A DNA stretch of 64,000 bases, taken from the NCBI GenBank assembly GCA_016278325.1, contig JADQCB010000021.1, positions 1 to 64,000 on the forward strand, read 5' to 3'. Both the position numbers and the translations under genes were made by a program. The notes beneath the pieces were generated by a model. The model did no database searches. It was not told the origin of the DNA and saw nothing but the letters and a program-made list of their open reading frames with translations. The number at the start of each line of letters is the position of its first letter. The first letter of the stretch is position 1. This document shows, piece after piece, positions 54,708-62,793 of this stretch. The stretch is from Actibacterium sp. (GTDB lineage Bacteria > Pseudomonadota > Alphaproteobacteria > Rhodobacterales > Rhodobacteraceae).

Positions 54708-55813
54708 TGGAAGGTCTTCCTCGGGTCGAAGGCATCGCGCACGCCCTCGAAGATGAACACCAGCAGCGACAGCATGATCGCGAAGGTGAAGAAGGCGGTG
54801 AAGGCCAGCCAGGGGGCCTGCAGGTTCTGCTTGGCCTGCAATGTCAGCTCGCCCAGCGACGGCGCCGAAGAGGGCAGCCCGAAACCCAGGAAATCGAGGC
54901 TGGCCAGGGTGCCGATCGTGCCGGTGATGATGAAGGGCAACAGGGTCAGCGTGGCCACCATCGCGTTGGGCAGCATGTGGCGGAACATGATCGTCCAGTT
55001 GGTGACCCCCAGGGCCCGCGCGGCGCGGACATATTCGAAATTGCGCGCGCGCAGGAACTCGGCCCGGACCACGCCCACCAGGGCGGGCCAGCCGAACAGG
55101 GCGGTCAGGAACACGAGCAACCAGAAACTTCGCCCCAGGATCGCGAACAGGATGATGATGATGTAAAGTTGCGGGGTCGAGGTCCAGATCTCGATCAGGC
55201 GCTGGAACACCAGGTCGATCCAGCCGCCGAAGAACCCCTGAACCGCCCCCGCAACGATCCCGATGAACGAGGCGATGCCGGTCACCATCAGGGTGAACAG
55301 GATCGACAGGCGAAAGCCATAGATCACCCGCGCCAGCACGTCGCGCGCCGTGTCGTCGGTGCCCAGCAGGTGATCGGCATTGGGCGGCGACGGTGCGGTG
55401 CCCTCGATGTCGTTCACCGTGTTGTAACTGTAGGGGATCGGCGGCCAGACAAGGTATCCCTTGCTGATCGACTCTCCGTCGATCACGCCGTCCTGCGCGT
55501 CGTCGATCATCGCTTCGGGGTTTTCCCAGCATTCCGGCTTGCCGCCGGTGATGATCAGGCACTGGACCGCGATATCGCGATAGACGGCCTCGGTCCGCAG
55601 GTCGCCGCCGAAGGCGGTTTCGGGATAGAAATTGTAGATCGGGAAAAAGCTTTCGCCGCGATAATTGACATAGATCGGCCGGTCATTGGCCAGGAACTCG
55701 GCAAACAGCGACAGGCCGAACAGGATCGCGAAGACGATGAGCGACCAGTAGGCCCGCCTGTTGCGCTTGAAATTGCGCCAGCGGCGCTGGTTGAGGGGGG
55801 ACAGCGCCGGCAT
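54704..55813 (-). CDS. yejE: Oligopeptide ABC transporter permease YejE
   Basis: A 369-residue DppC/OppC-type inner-membrane permease. One membrane helix lies near residue 25, a long periplasmic insert at about 45-150, then five helices. The insert includes HLLGTDDTARDVLARVIYGFR, the hallmark of this permease class. The EAA loop ARALGVTNWTIMFRHMLPNA contacts the ATPase. The start is ATG 55813, one base from the yejB stop. The long N-terminal periplasmic segment (YRGESFFPIYNFYPETAFGGD) is typical of YejE rather than ordinary DppC. Confidence 0.93.
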   Translation of the reverse strand: MPALSPLNQRRWRNFKRNRRAYWSLIVFAILFGLSLFAEFLANDRPIYVNYRGESFFPIYNFYPETAFGGDLRTEAVYRDIAVQCLIITGGKPECWENPEAMIDDAQDGVIDGESISKGYLVWPPIPYSYNTVNDIEGTAPSPPNADHLLGTDDTARDVLARVIYGFRLSILFTLMVTGIASFIGIVAGAVQGFFGGWIDLVFQRLIEIWTSTPQLYIIIILFAILGRSFWLLVFLTALFGWPALVGVVRAEFLRARNFEYVRAARALGVTNWTIMFRHMLPNAMVATLTLLPFIITGTIGTLASLDFLGFGLPSSAPSLGELTLQAKQNLQAPWLAFTAFFTFAIMLSLLVFIFEGVRDAFDPRKTFQ

Positions 55814-55814
55814 C

Positions 55815-56969
55815 TCAGGTCTCCCGGCTTTCGAAGTCGATGCGCGGATCGACCAGCACATACATCAGGTCCGACAGCAGGCCGACCAGCAGACCGATCA
55901 GCCCGAAAACGTAGAGCGTGGCGAAGATCACCGGATAATCGCGCGCCACGGCGGCCTCGAAGCCCAGCCGACCCAGCCCGTCGAGCGAGAAGATCGTCTC
56001 GATGATGATCGACGAGCCGAAGAAGACGCTGATGAACAACCCGGGGAAGCCCGCGATGACGATCAGCATGGCATTGCGGAAGACATGGCCATAGAGCACG
56101 CCACTTTCGCTCAGCCCCTTGGCCCGCGCGGTGATGACATATTGCTTCTTGATCTCGTCCAGGAAAGAGTTCTTGGTCAGCAATGTCAGCGTGGCGAAGC
56201 TGGATATGGTCGAGGCCAGCACCGGCAGCGTGATGTGCCAGAAATAGTCCACCACCTTGCCCCACAGGCTGAGCTGTTCGAAATTGTCCGAGGTCAGGCC
56301 GCGCAGCGGGAAGAAATCCCAGTAGGAGCCGCCCGCGAACAGCACCAGCAGCAGGATGGCAAACAGGAAGCCCGGAATCGCATAGCCCAGGATGATGACG
56401 GCGCTGGTCCAGGTGTCGAAGGACGACCCGTCCCTGACCGCCTTGCGCACGCCCATCGGGATCGAGATCACATAGGCCAGCAGAGTGGACCACAGGCCCA
56501 GCGTGATCGAGACCGGCATCTTTTCCAGCACCAGGTCGATCACCGAGATGGAGCGGAAATAGCTCTGGCCGAAATCGAAGGTGATGTAATTGCCCATGAG
56601 GATCCAGAACCGCTCCAGGATCGGGATCTTCTCCTTGTGGCATTCGGGGGCCTCGATGTCGGGCGCACCGGTAAAGCCCGGTTCGCAGACGATCCGGGCA
56701 AACCCCATCTCGATTTCAAGCTCGTCCAAAAAGTCCTGCGGCAATCCGCGCGCGCCGGCATATTCCGAACTTCCGCCCGATTGCATGTCTTCGCCGGAAT
56801 CGCCGCCGCCCGCGATGCCCTGGAAAACATCGGCATTGCCCTGCACCTGGGCGATGATCTGTTCGATCGGCCCGCCCGGCACGAATTGCGTCAGCGTGAA
56901 ATTGATGACCATGATCCCGAACAGCGTCGGGATGATCAGCAGCAACCGCCGGAAGATATAGGCGCCCAT
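55815..56969 (-). CDS. yejB: Oligopeptide ABC transporter permease YejB
   Basis: A 384-residue DppB/OppB-type permease. [20 protein letters not shown] is the standard first helix, followed by [15 protein letters not shown] Gly/Ser/Glu-rich periplasmic loop (about residues 50-125) is the insert that marks YejB within the family. The C-terminal helices follow, with the EAA loop [20 protein letters not shown]. It lies 22 bases downstream of yejA and one base upstream of yejE. Confidence 0.94.
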   Translation of the reverse strand: MGAYIFRRLLLIIPTLFGIMVINFTLTQFVPGGPIEQIIAQVQGNADVFQGIAGGGDSGEDMQSGGSSEYAGARGLPQDFLDELEIEMGFARIVCEPGFTGAPDIEAPECHKEKIPILERFWILMGNYITFDFGQSYFRSISVIDLVLEKMPVSITLGLWSTLLAYVISIPMGVRKAVRDGSSFDTWTSAVIILGYAIPGFLFAILLLVLFAGGSYWDFFPLRGLTSDNFEQLSLWGKVVDYFWHITLPVLASTISSFATLTLLTKNSFLDEIKKQYVITARAKGLSESGVLYGHVFRNAMLIVIAGFPGLFISVFFGSSIIIETIFSLDGLGRLGFEAAVARDYPVIFATLYVFGLIGLLVGLLSDLMYVLVDPRIDFESRET

Positions 56970-56991
56970 AGGCTCTGCTCTGCCCTTGTTT

Positions 56992-58905
56992 TCAGAAGGC
57001 GCCGGCGGCCTTCAGTTTCGCAGCCTTTTCGGCATCATACCACCAGAAGTCCAGATGCCCCAGCGAATAGGGCGGCATGTTTTCGGGGTGCTCGTACATG
57101 TCGTAATAGGCAACGGTGTGCGTGTCCTTGTACCATTGCGGCACCCAGAATCGGATCGAGCGCAGGACACGGTCCAGCGTCTTGACCGCCGTCACCAGCT
57201 CGTCGCGCGTTTCGGCACCGATCACGGTATCGATCAGCCGGTCCACCGCCGGGTTCCGCAAGCCCATCTTGTTGAACACCGAGTTGTCGGCGGTTTCGGA
57301 TCCGAAATACTGTTTCAAACCGTTGCCGGGCACATAGTTCATCGGGAACTGGTTGGTGATGATGTCGAAATCGTAACTGCGTTCGCGGTTGGTCATCTGC
57401 GCGCTGTCCACGCGGGTCATTTCGGCCTGGATGCCCAGCCGTTGCAGGTTTTCCACATAGGGGCTGATAACCCGATCGAAGGTCTGGCTGTCGTTCAGGA
57501 ACTCCACCCGCAGCGGTTCGCCCGCCGCGTTTCGGCGGATGCCGTCATCCCCGACCTTCCAGCCGGCCGCGTCAAGCAGGGCGGACGCCTTGCGCAGGTT
57601 GCCGCGGTCCAGTTGCCGGCTGCCCGACCGGGGCGCCATGACCGCCGGCTCGGTCAGGATCGACGGGTCCAGAAGGCCGTCATCGACCAGCGGTTGCAGC
57701 AGCGCCCTTTGCGCCGGGTCCGGCGCGCCCTCGGCCGCGAGATAGCTGTTTTCCCAGAAGGAATCGATCCGCTCGTAAAGGCCGTAGAAAAGGGTCTCGT
57801 TCGACCACTGGAAATTGAACATCAGGCCGATCGCCTCGCGAACGCGCTCGTCCTGGAACTTTTCCCGGCGCAGGTTGAAGATGAAGGATTGCCCGGTGGC
57901 CAGCGATCCGTCTGCGATCTCTCGTTTCACCACCCAGCCGTTATCGAGCGCCGGAAAATCATACCCCGTGGCCCAGATCTTGGAAGAGGCCTCGTTGCGG
58001 AAGGTATAACTGCCGGCCTTGAACCCCTCGAAGGCGGCGTTGTAATCGGCGTAATATTCGATGCGGATCCGGTCGAAATTGTTGCGCCCGACATTGATCG
58101 GCAAATCGGCGCCCCAGTAGTCGTCGCGCCGGCGGTAGACCACGCGCCGGCCGACCTCCATCTCGTCCAGGACATAGGGCGCACTGCCCAGGAAGGGGTC
58201 CAGCGTGCTCTCCTCAAGGTCGCGATCGTTCTTTTCGAAATCGGCTTTGGAAAAGACCGGAAGGCCCCCCACCATCTGGGGCAGGTCGCGGGTGGGCACC
58301 CCCGCCTTGAAGGTGAATTTCACCCGGTGCGGGCCCAGCACCTCGGCGGATTCGACCTGGCGCGACAGAACCGCGCGGTAACTGGGCAAGCCGTCCTCCA
58401 GGAACCTTTCGTAGCTGAAGACCACATCCTCGGCGGTGACCGGGCTGCCATCGGAAAAGCGCGCTTCGGGGCGGATGTTGAAGATCACCCAGCTGCGATC
58501 CTCGGGATATTCCAGCGTGCTGCACAACAGGCAATAGGCCGCCGACGCTTCGTCGGCGGTGCCGGTCAGAAGTGATTCGTAGAAGATCGAGCCGAGCGCC
58601 GCCGAACGCCCCTTCGTCGTGTAGGGATTGATCGAGTCGAAGCCGCCGAAGCCCCAGATCGAAATCTCGCCGCCTTTCGGGGCGTCGGGATTGACGTAAT
58701 CGAGATGCTTGAAATCCGCCGGGTATTTCAGTTCGCCGAAGGGGGAAATGCCATGCGCCTCGATCACGCTGTCCTGCGCGCGAGCCGTCGTCGCGGCGAA
58801 TGCCAGCGCGATCGCGACGAAAGGTGCCACCAGATCGCGGAATTGCCATTGCCGGGCGGCGATTGCCCCGATGGGAGTGGCGCAGTCCTTGGGCGGGTTC
58901 TTCAT
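56992..58905 (-). CDS. yejA: Oligopeptide-binding protein YejA
   Basis: A 637-residue periplasmic solute-binding protein (SBP family 5). It has a long positively charged N region and a signal peptide ending in ARA before QDSV (cleavage near residue 43). The mature part starts [29 protein letters not shown] (positions about 49-77), the recognisable YejA opening. The C-terminal lobe ends with the conserved tryptophan-rich [18 protein letters not shown] 58905 has GGAGGAG upstream; a longer frame from 58947 has none. It leads yejA-yejB-yejE-yejF on the minus strand. Confidence 0.95.
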   Translation of the reverse strand: MKNPPKDCATPIGAIAARQWQFRDLVAPFVAIALAFAATTARAQDSVIEAHGISPFGELKYPADFKHLDYVNPDAPKGGEISIWGFGGFDSINPYTTKGRSAALGSIFYESLLTGTADEASAAYCLLCSTLEYPEDRSWVIFNIRPEARFSDGSPVTAEDVVFSYERFLEDGLPSYRAVLSRQVESAEVLGPHRVKFTFKAGVPTRDLPQMVGGLPVFSKADFEKNDRDLEESTLDPFLGSAPYVLDEMEVGRRVVYRRRDDYWGADLPINVGRNNFDRIRIEYYADYNAAFEGFKAGSYTFRNEASSKIWATGYDFPALDNGWVVKREIADGSLATGQSFIFNLRREKFQDERVREAIGLMFNFQWSNETLFYGLYERIDSFWENSYLAAEGAPDPAQRALLQPLVDDGLLDPSILTEPAVMAPRSGSRQLDRGNLRKASALLDAAGWKVGDDGIRRNAAGEPLRVEFLNDSQTFDRVISPYVENLQRLGIQAEMTRVDSAQMTNRERSYDFDIITNQFPMNYVPGNGLKQYFGSETADNSVFNKMGLRNPAVDRLIDTVIGAETRDELVTAVKTLDRVLRSIRFWVPQWYKDTHTVAYYDMYEHPENMPPYSLGHLDFWWYDAEKAAKLKAAGAF

Positions 58906-59012
58906 CAGGCTCCTCCGGGGCGGGTTGCACGGGTGCGTTGCTGACACGCTATGGCCCGGGACGCCGGAGATTCAAGTTGAGATTCCGTGATGATCCCTCG
59001 GGGGGCGGCACG

Positions 59013-59042
59013 AAAAAGGGCCGCCCCGGTGCAGGGCGGCCC
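59013..59042 (-). terminator. Rho-independent terminator of the cytochrome c gene
   Basis: Read on the minus strand, GGGCCGCCC (59042-59034), a seven-base loop and GGGCGGCCC (59026-59018) form a perfect nine-pair GC stem followed by TTTTT (59017-59013). It starts about 22 bases after the cytochrome stop codon. Confidence 0.92.
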
Positions 59043-59064
59043 CATGATGCGGTGCCGGTTCGGC

Positions 59065-60099
59065 TTACTTGATCGTCTTGAGATAGGCGACCAGGCTGGC
59101 GCGATCCTCGATCTTGCGCAGACCCGGAAAGCTCATCCGGTTTCCGGGCGCAAAGCCACGCGGATCTTCAAGCCAGGCGTTCAGCTTGTCCTCGGTCCAC
59201 GCCCCTTCCAGAGCGGTCAGCGCGTCCGAATAGCGGAACCCTTCAACGCTGGCGATGTCCCGGCCGACAACATCGAACAGATGCGGCCCGACGCCGTTGG
59301 CGCCCTTTTCAAGACGATGGCAGGCGCGGCACTTGTTGAAAACACGCTCGCCATCGGCGGGATCGGCGGCCGCGACGAGGGTCGAGAACTCCGATTCCCC
59401 GCTATCGGCTGCGGGCGTCGCTTCGCCGCCATCGGCGGCCGGCGCTTGCGGTTGGGCGGCGTTCTGATCCGCGGCTGCCTGTTGCGTGTCTGCTGCCGCC
59501 TGTTCGGTATCCGCCGCCGCCTGTTGAGTGTCAGCCGCGGGCGCCGCCGCCTTGACCTCGGGCATCGGATAGGTGTCGCCGTCAAGCTGGTCGAGATAGG
59601 CGATGACGTTGGCGCGATCCTCGATATCGGACAGCCCCGGGAAGGACATCGCCGTGCCCGGCGCATATTCCTGCGGGTCGGTCAGGAAATCGTTCAGGTG
59701 CTGGGGCGTCCAGACATCCACGACCTTTTCCAGCGCACCGGAATAGTTGTAGCCGGCGACCGAATCCACCTTTCGCCCGACCACGCCATAGAGCGACGGG
59801 CCGATCGCGTTCTCGCCCTCGGCAACCTTGTGGCAGGCCTGGCATTTGTTGAACACCCTTTCGCCCTTGGCCGGGTCGGCCGAGGCGAAGACCTCGACAA
59901 ACGAGACCTCTTTCTTGGGCTCGGCTTTCTGGGTCTCGGCGCCGGTTTCGATCACATAGCCGGAAACCTGTTCGCCCTCGCCGTGGCCGCCGCCGCCGAC
60001 GTGATAGAGCGATTCCGCGGCCCAGTTGCCAAGAAGAAAGATCAGCAAGGCGCCACAGAATCCGCCGACGATCTTGGTGAGGGTCATTGTGTCGAACAT
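59065..60099 (-). CDS. Membrane-anchored diheme cytochrome c (two fused class I domains)
   Basis: A 344-residue periplasmic electron carrier with an uncleaved N-terminal membrane anchor (about residues 8-28) and two similar class I cytochrome c domains. Domain 1 (about 65-175) has CQACH (Cys86, Cys89, His90) and axial Met151 in AMSFPG. Domain 2 (about 235-344) has CRACH (Cys257, Cys260, His261) and Met322 in RMSFPG. They are joined by an Ala/Gln-rich linker (about 178-235) with three AADTxQA repeats. The anchor and domain type resemble cytochrome cy/c552 (CycM), which links the bc1 complex to oxidases; Rhodobacter cy has one haem domain. It is divergent from pheA. Confidence 0.93.
   Translation of the reverse strand: MFDTMTLTKIVGGFCGALLIFLLGNWAAESLYHVGGGGHGEGEQVSGYVIETGAETQKAEPKKEVSFVEVFASADPAKGERVFNKCQACHKVAEGENAIGPSLYGVVGRKVDSVAGYNYSGALEKVVDVWTPQHLNDFLTDPQEYAPGTAMSFPGLSDIEDRANVIAYLDQLDGDTYPMPEVKAAAPAADTQQAAADTEQAAADTQQAAADQNAAQPQAPAADGGEATPAADSGESEFSTLVAAADPADGERVFNKCRACHRLEKGANGVGPHLFDVVGRDIASVEGFRYSDALTALEGAWTEDKLNAWLEDPRGFAPGNRMSFPGLRKIEDRASLVAYLKTIK
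59479..59541. repeat. Three 21-bp tandem repeats in the cytochrome linker
   Basis: Three consecutive 21-base units (59479-59499, 59500-59520, 59521-59541), each beginning CTGTT on the plus strand, encode three seven-residue AADTxQA repeats in the linker between the two haem domains. The unit length keeps the frame, so gain or loss of units would change linker length without disrupting the protein. Confidence 0.8.
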
Positions 60100-60205
60100 G
60101 TCGCGCTCCCAGTGGATCCCAATTCCGCGCGTATCTATGCGCTTCCACGCGGCTGATGCAAGGTGTAGTTACCGCGACGAGACGCCACTGCCACAAGAAG
60201 TGACC

Positions 60206-61051
60206 ATGACCAACAGAAAGACAGGACGCATCGCCTTTCAGGGGGAACCGGGGGCCTATTCGCATCAGGCCTGCCGCGAAACCTATCCGGAAATGGAGGC
60301 GCTGCCCTGCAAGACCTTCGAGGACGCGATCGAAACGGTGCGCAAGGGCACGGCCGACCTGGCGATGCTGCCGGTGGAGAACTCGACCTATGGGCGCGTT
60401 GCCGACATCCACCGCCTGCTGCCCGAGTCGGGGCTGCATATCGTCGGCGAAGCTTTCGTGCGGGTGCATATCAACTTGCTGGGGGTCCGGGGCGCGCGGC
60501 TTGACCAGGTCAAGCGCGCGATCAGCCACACGGTGCTGCTGGGGCAGTGCCGCGGTTTCCTGCGGGAAAACGGGATCGACTGGATCACCGGCGCCGATAC
60601 CGCGGGCTCGGCCCACCTGGTCGCCGAACAGGGCGACCCCGAAGAGGCCGCCCTGGCCTCCGAACTGTCAGGCGAGATCTACGGGCTGGACGTTCTGGCC
60701 CGGCATATCGAGGATCACGACCGCAACACCACGCGCTTTCTGATCATGTCGCGCGAACTGGACCTCAAGCGGCGCGGCGATGCCGGCATGATGACCAGCT
60801 TCGTCTTTCGTGTGCGAAACATCCCGGCCGCGCTCTACAAGGCGATGGGCGGGTTCGCGACCAACGGGGTGAACATGACCAAGCTGGAAAGCTACATGGT
60901 GGACGGGTCGTTCAAGGCGACCCAGTTCTATGCCGATATCGAAGGCCATCCCGACGATTACAACGTAAGGCTGGCGCTGGAGGAGCTGGATTATTTCACC
61001 ACCGACATGACGCTTCTGGGCGTCTATCCGGCCGACCCGAAGCGCCACTGA
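60206..61051 (+). CDS. pheA: Prephenate dehydratase (monofunctional)
   Basis: A 281-residue cytoplasmic enzyme converting prephenate to phenylpyruvate in phenylalanine synthesis. The PDT domain starts RIAFQGEPGAYSHQA and contains LAMLPVENSTYGRVAD and the catalytic HDRNTTRFLIM segment (Thr-Thr-Arg-Phe near residue 178). A C-terminal ACT domain (about 195-275) has the regulatory segment GVNMTKLESYMVDG (ESRP-like), so feedback inhibition by phenylalanine is expected. There is no chorismate mutase domain. AAGAAGTG precedes the ATG. It is divergent from the diheme cytochrome gene. Confidence 0.96.
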   Translation: MTNRKTGRIAFQGEPGAYSHQACRETYPEMEALPCKTFEDAIETVRKGTADLAMLPVENSTYGRVADIHRLLPESGLHIVGEAFVRVHINLLGVRGARLDQVKRAISHTVLLGQCRGFLRENGIDWITGADTAGSAHLVAEQGDPEEAALASELSGEIYGLDVLARHIEDHDRNTTRFLIMSRELDLKRRGDAGMMTSFVFRVRNIPAALYKAMGGFATNGVNMTKLESYMVDGSFKATQFYADIEGHPDDYNVRLALEELDYFTTDMTLLGVYPADPKRH

Positions 61052-61075
61052 GACGCGGCGGCGCGCGCTGCAGGT

Positions 61076-61543
61076 TTACTGCGGTCCGTTCAGCCGGTCC
61101 TCGATGTGGCGCGCGAAATCCTGCGTGCCGGACTTGAAGCGGCGCGTCAGGGTCGCCTTGGCCAGGCGCAGGGATTGCAGGAACAGGCGCGCCGACAATG
61201 TTGCGGGTTTGAGTTCCAGGTCCAGGAACATCCGCGTCTGCCGCGGCGACAGCTGCACCAGCGCGACCGACATCACACCTTCCAGACCATCGACCCTGGA
61301 CAGTAGGCGCAGGCTTTCGGACGGGTGGTATTCGGCCAGTTCGGACCGGACTTCGCGCGGTTTTCCGCGAAAGGTGAAACGGCTGATCCAGCACATGCCG
61401 GGGCCCGGCCGCTCCAGCGTATCGATGCGCGACACGCTTGCGCCACGGCGCAGGATCTCGCGTTCGAAACGGGGAAAATCCGACAGCGCGTCGAACACCC
61501 GTTCAATCGGTGCGGCAATGTCTTCGCGGGTCGAGAACTTCAT
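61076..61543 (-). CDS. SRPBCC (START-like) family protein
   Basis: A 155-residue soluble protein with the START/Bet v1-like fold signature: N-terminal MKFSTREDIAAPIERVFDALSDFPRFE, then WISRFTFRGKPREVRSEL and a C-terminal helix (about residues 120-150). Members bind hydrophobic ligands in a central cavity or act as polyketide cyclase-like or coenzyme Q carrier proteins. No residue here settles the ligand. It follows nudC on the same strand after 39 bases and may be co-transcribed. It converges with pheA 24 bases away. Confidence 0.82.
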   Translation of the reverse strand: MKFSTREDIAAPIERVFDALSDFPRFEREILRRGASVSRIDTLERPGPGMCWISRFTFRGKPREVRSELAEYHPSESLRLLSRVDGLEGVMSVALVQLSPRQTRMFLDLELKPATLSARLFLQSLRLAKATLTRRFKSGTQDFARHIEDRLNGPQ

Positions 61544-61582
61544 TTGCTCCGCCGGACGGTTCGAGGTGTCCCTCTTGTCGCG

Positions 61583-62548
61583 TCAATTCAGCCGATCCGC
61601 AAGCCAGTTGGACAAAAGAAACTGTGCTATGGCACCGCGGCGCGCCGGGCGCATGGCGTCGCTTTCGCCTGCGAACACGGCCAGCATCTGTTCGCGGCTC
61701 ATCCATTTCGCATCCTCGATCTCGTCCGGGTCGATGGTGATTTCGCGGCTGGTGGCCTGCCCGTGACACCCCAGCATCAGCGACGCCGGGAACGGCCAGG
61801 GCTGCGAGGCGAGATAGCTGACCGGGCCGACATTCACGCCGGATTCCTCGAACACCTCGCGGCGCACGGCCGCCTCGATCGACTCGCCCGGTTCGACGAA
61901 GCCCGCCAGCAACGAGAACATGCCCTCGGGCCAATGCGGCGAGCGGCCCATCAGCACCGAATTACCATGCGTTATCAGCATGATAACCACCGGATCGGTG
62001 CGCGGAAAATGATGCGCGCCGCAGGCCGGGCACCTGCTTTGCCATCCGGCCATCCAGAATTCCGAGCGCTGGCCGCAGCGCGAACAGAAAGCGTGGCTGC
62101 GATGCCAGCCGGTGATCGCCTTGGCGGTGGCGGCGAGTTCCGCCTCGCGCGCGGTCAGGATGGTCATCATCCGCCGCAGTTCGGCGAAGGCCTGGTCATC
62201 GTCCAGCAGCGGGTGGCGCTGTTCCGAGGGGTCCAGGAAGGCATCCAGCGTATCGGGGATCTCATCGGGTTCCCAGTCCGAGATATCGACGGCGAAACGC
62301 CCGGCCGCACCCTCCAGCCCGAGAAAGACCGACTGCGCCGCACGGCCCTTGACCAGCCGGTGGCTTGCCGGCAGCCAGCCCAGGGCCTGCCGGTTGCCAA
62401 GCCGGAAAAGCGGCTTGCCGCGCCAGACCGGCAAGACCCGCGCCGTGCCGTCGCCCCACAGCCGGTCCAGCGCGGCCGGATCGCCGCGCAGATGCGCCGC
62501 CCGGTCCAGCCCCGAGCCCCCGAATGTCACCGTTTCCGCGTCTCGCAT
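61583..62548 (-). CDS. nudC: NAD(H) pyrophosphatase / RNA deNADding Nudix enzyme NudC
   Basis: A 321-residue Nudix hydrolase cleaving NADH to NMNH and AMP and able to remove NAD caps from RNA. The zinc ribbon has four cysteines in CSRCGQ and CPAC (about residues 162-184). The Nudix box GFVEPGESIEAAVRREVFEESG is complete (described by position: about residues 219-240), and SQPWPFPASLMLG is the NudC-specific sequence that follows. ATG 62548 has GGGAGAG six bases upstream; a longer frame from 62599 is not supported. It is divergent from cpdB. Confidence 0.95.
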   Translation of the reverse strand: MRDAETVTFGGSGLDRAAHLRGDPAALDRLWGDGTARVLPVWRGKPLFRLGNRQALGWLPASHRLVKGRAAQSVFLGLEGAAGRFAVDISDWEPDEIPDTLDAFLDPSEQRHPLLDDDQAFAELRRMMTILTAREAELAATAKAITGWHRSHAFCSRCGQRSEFWMAGWQSRCPACGAHHFPRTDPVVIMLITHGNSVLMGRSPHWPEGMFSLLAGFVEPGESIEAAVRREVFEESGVNVGPVSYLASQPWPFPASLMLGCHGQATSREITIDPDEIEDAKWMSREQMLAVFAGESDAMRPARRGAIAQFLLSNWLADRLN

Positions 62549-62793
62549 CGTCACTCTCCCTGATGATCTGTGACTGCCATGCCCCACCGGGACAGGCAAT
62601 CCCGCATGAACTCTCCTTTAAGGCGAGTTTTCTCTGGTCGTCGGGGGCCTGCTCCGACTAGGGTCACGAAAATGACGGGGTGGGGCTCTGTCGGCGCAAA
62701 CGGACGGATCGCGCGCCGGGCGTCACGGGCCAGCACCAGACGAAGCTGACGAACGGCCGGGATTTCATCACCGGCAGGAATGCGGGGGCATCC

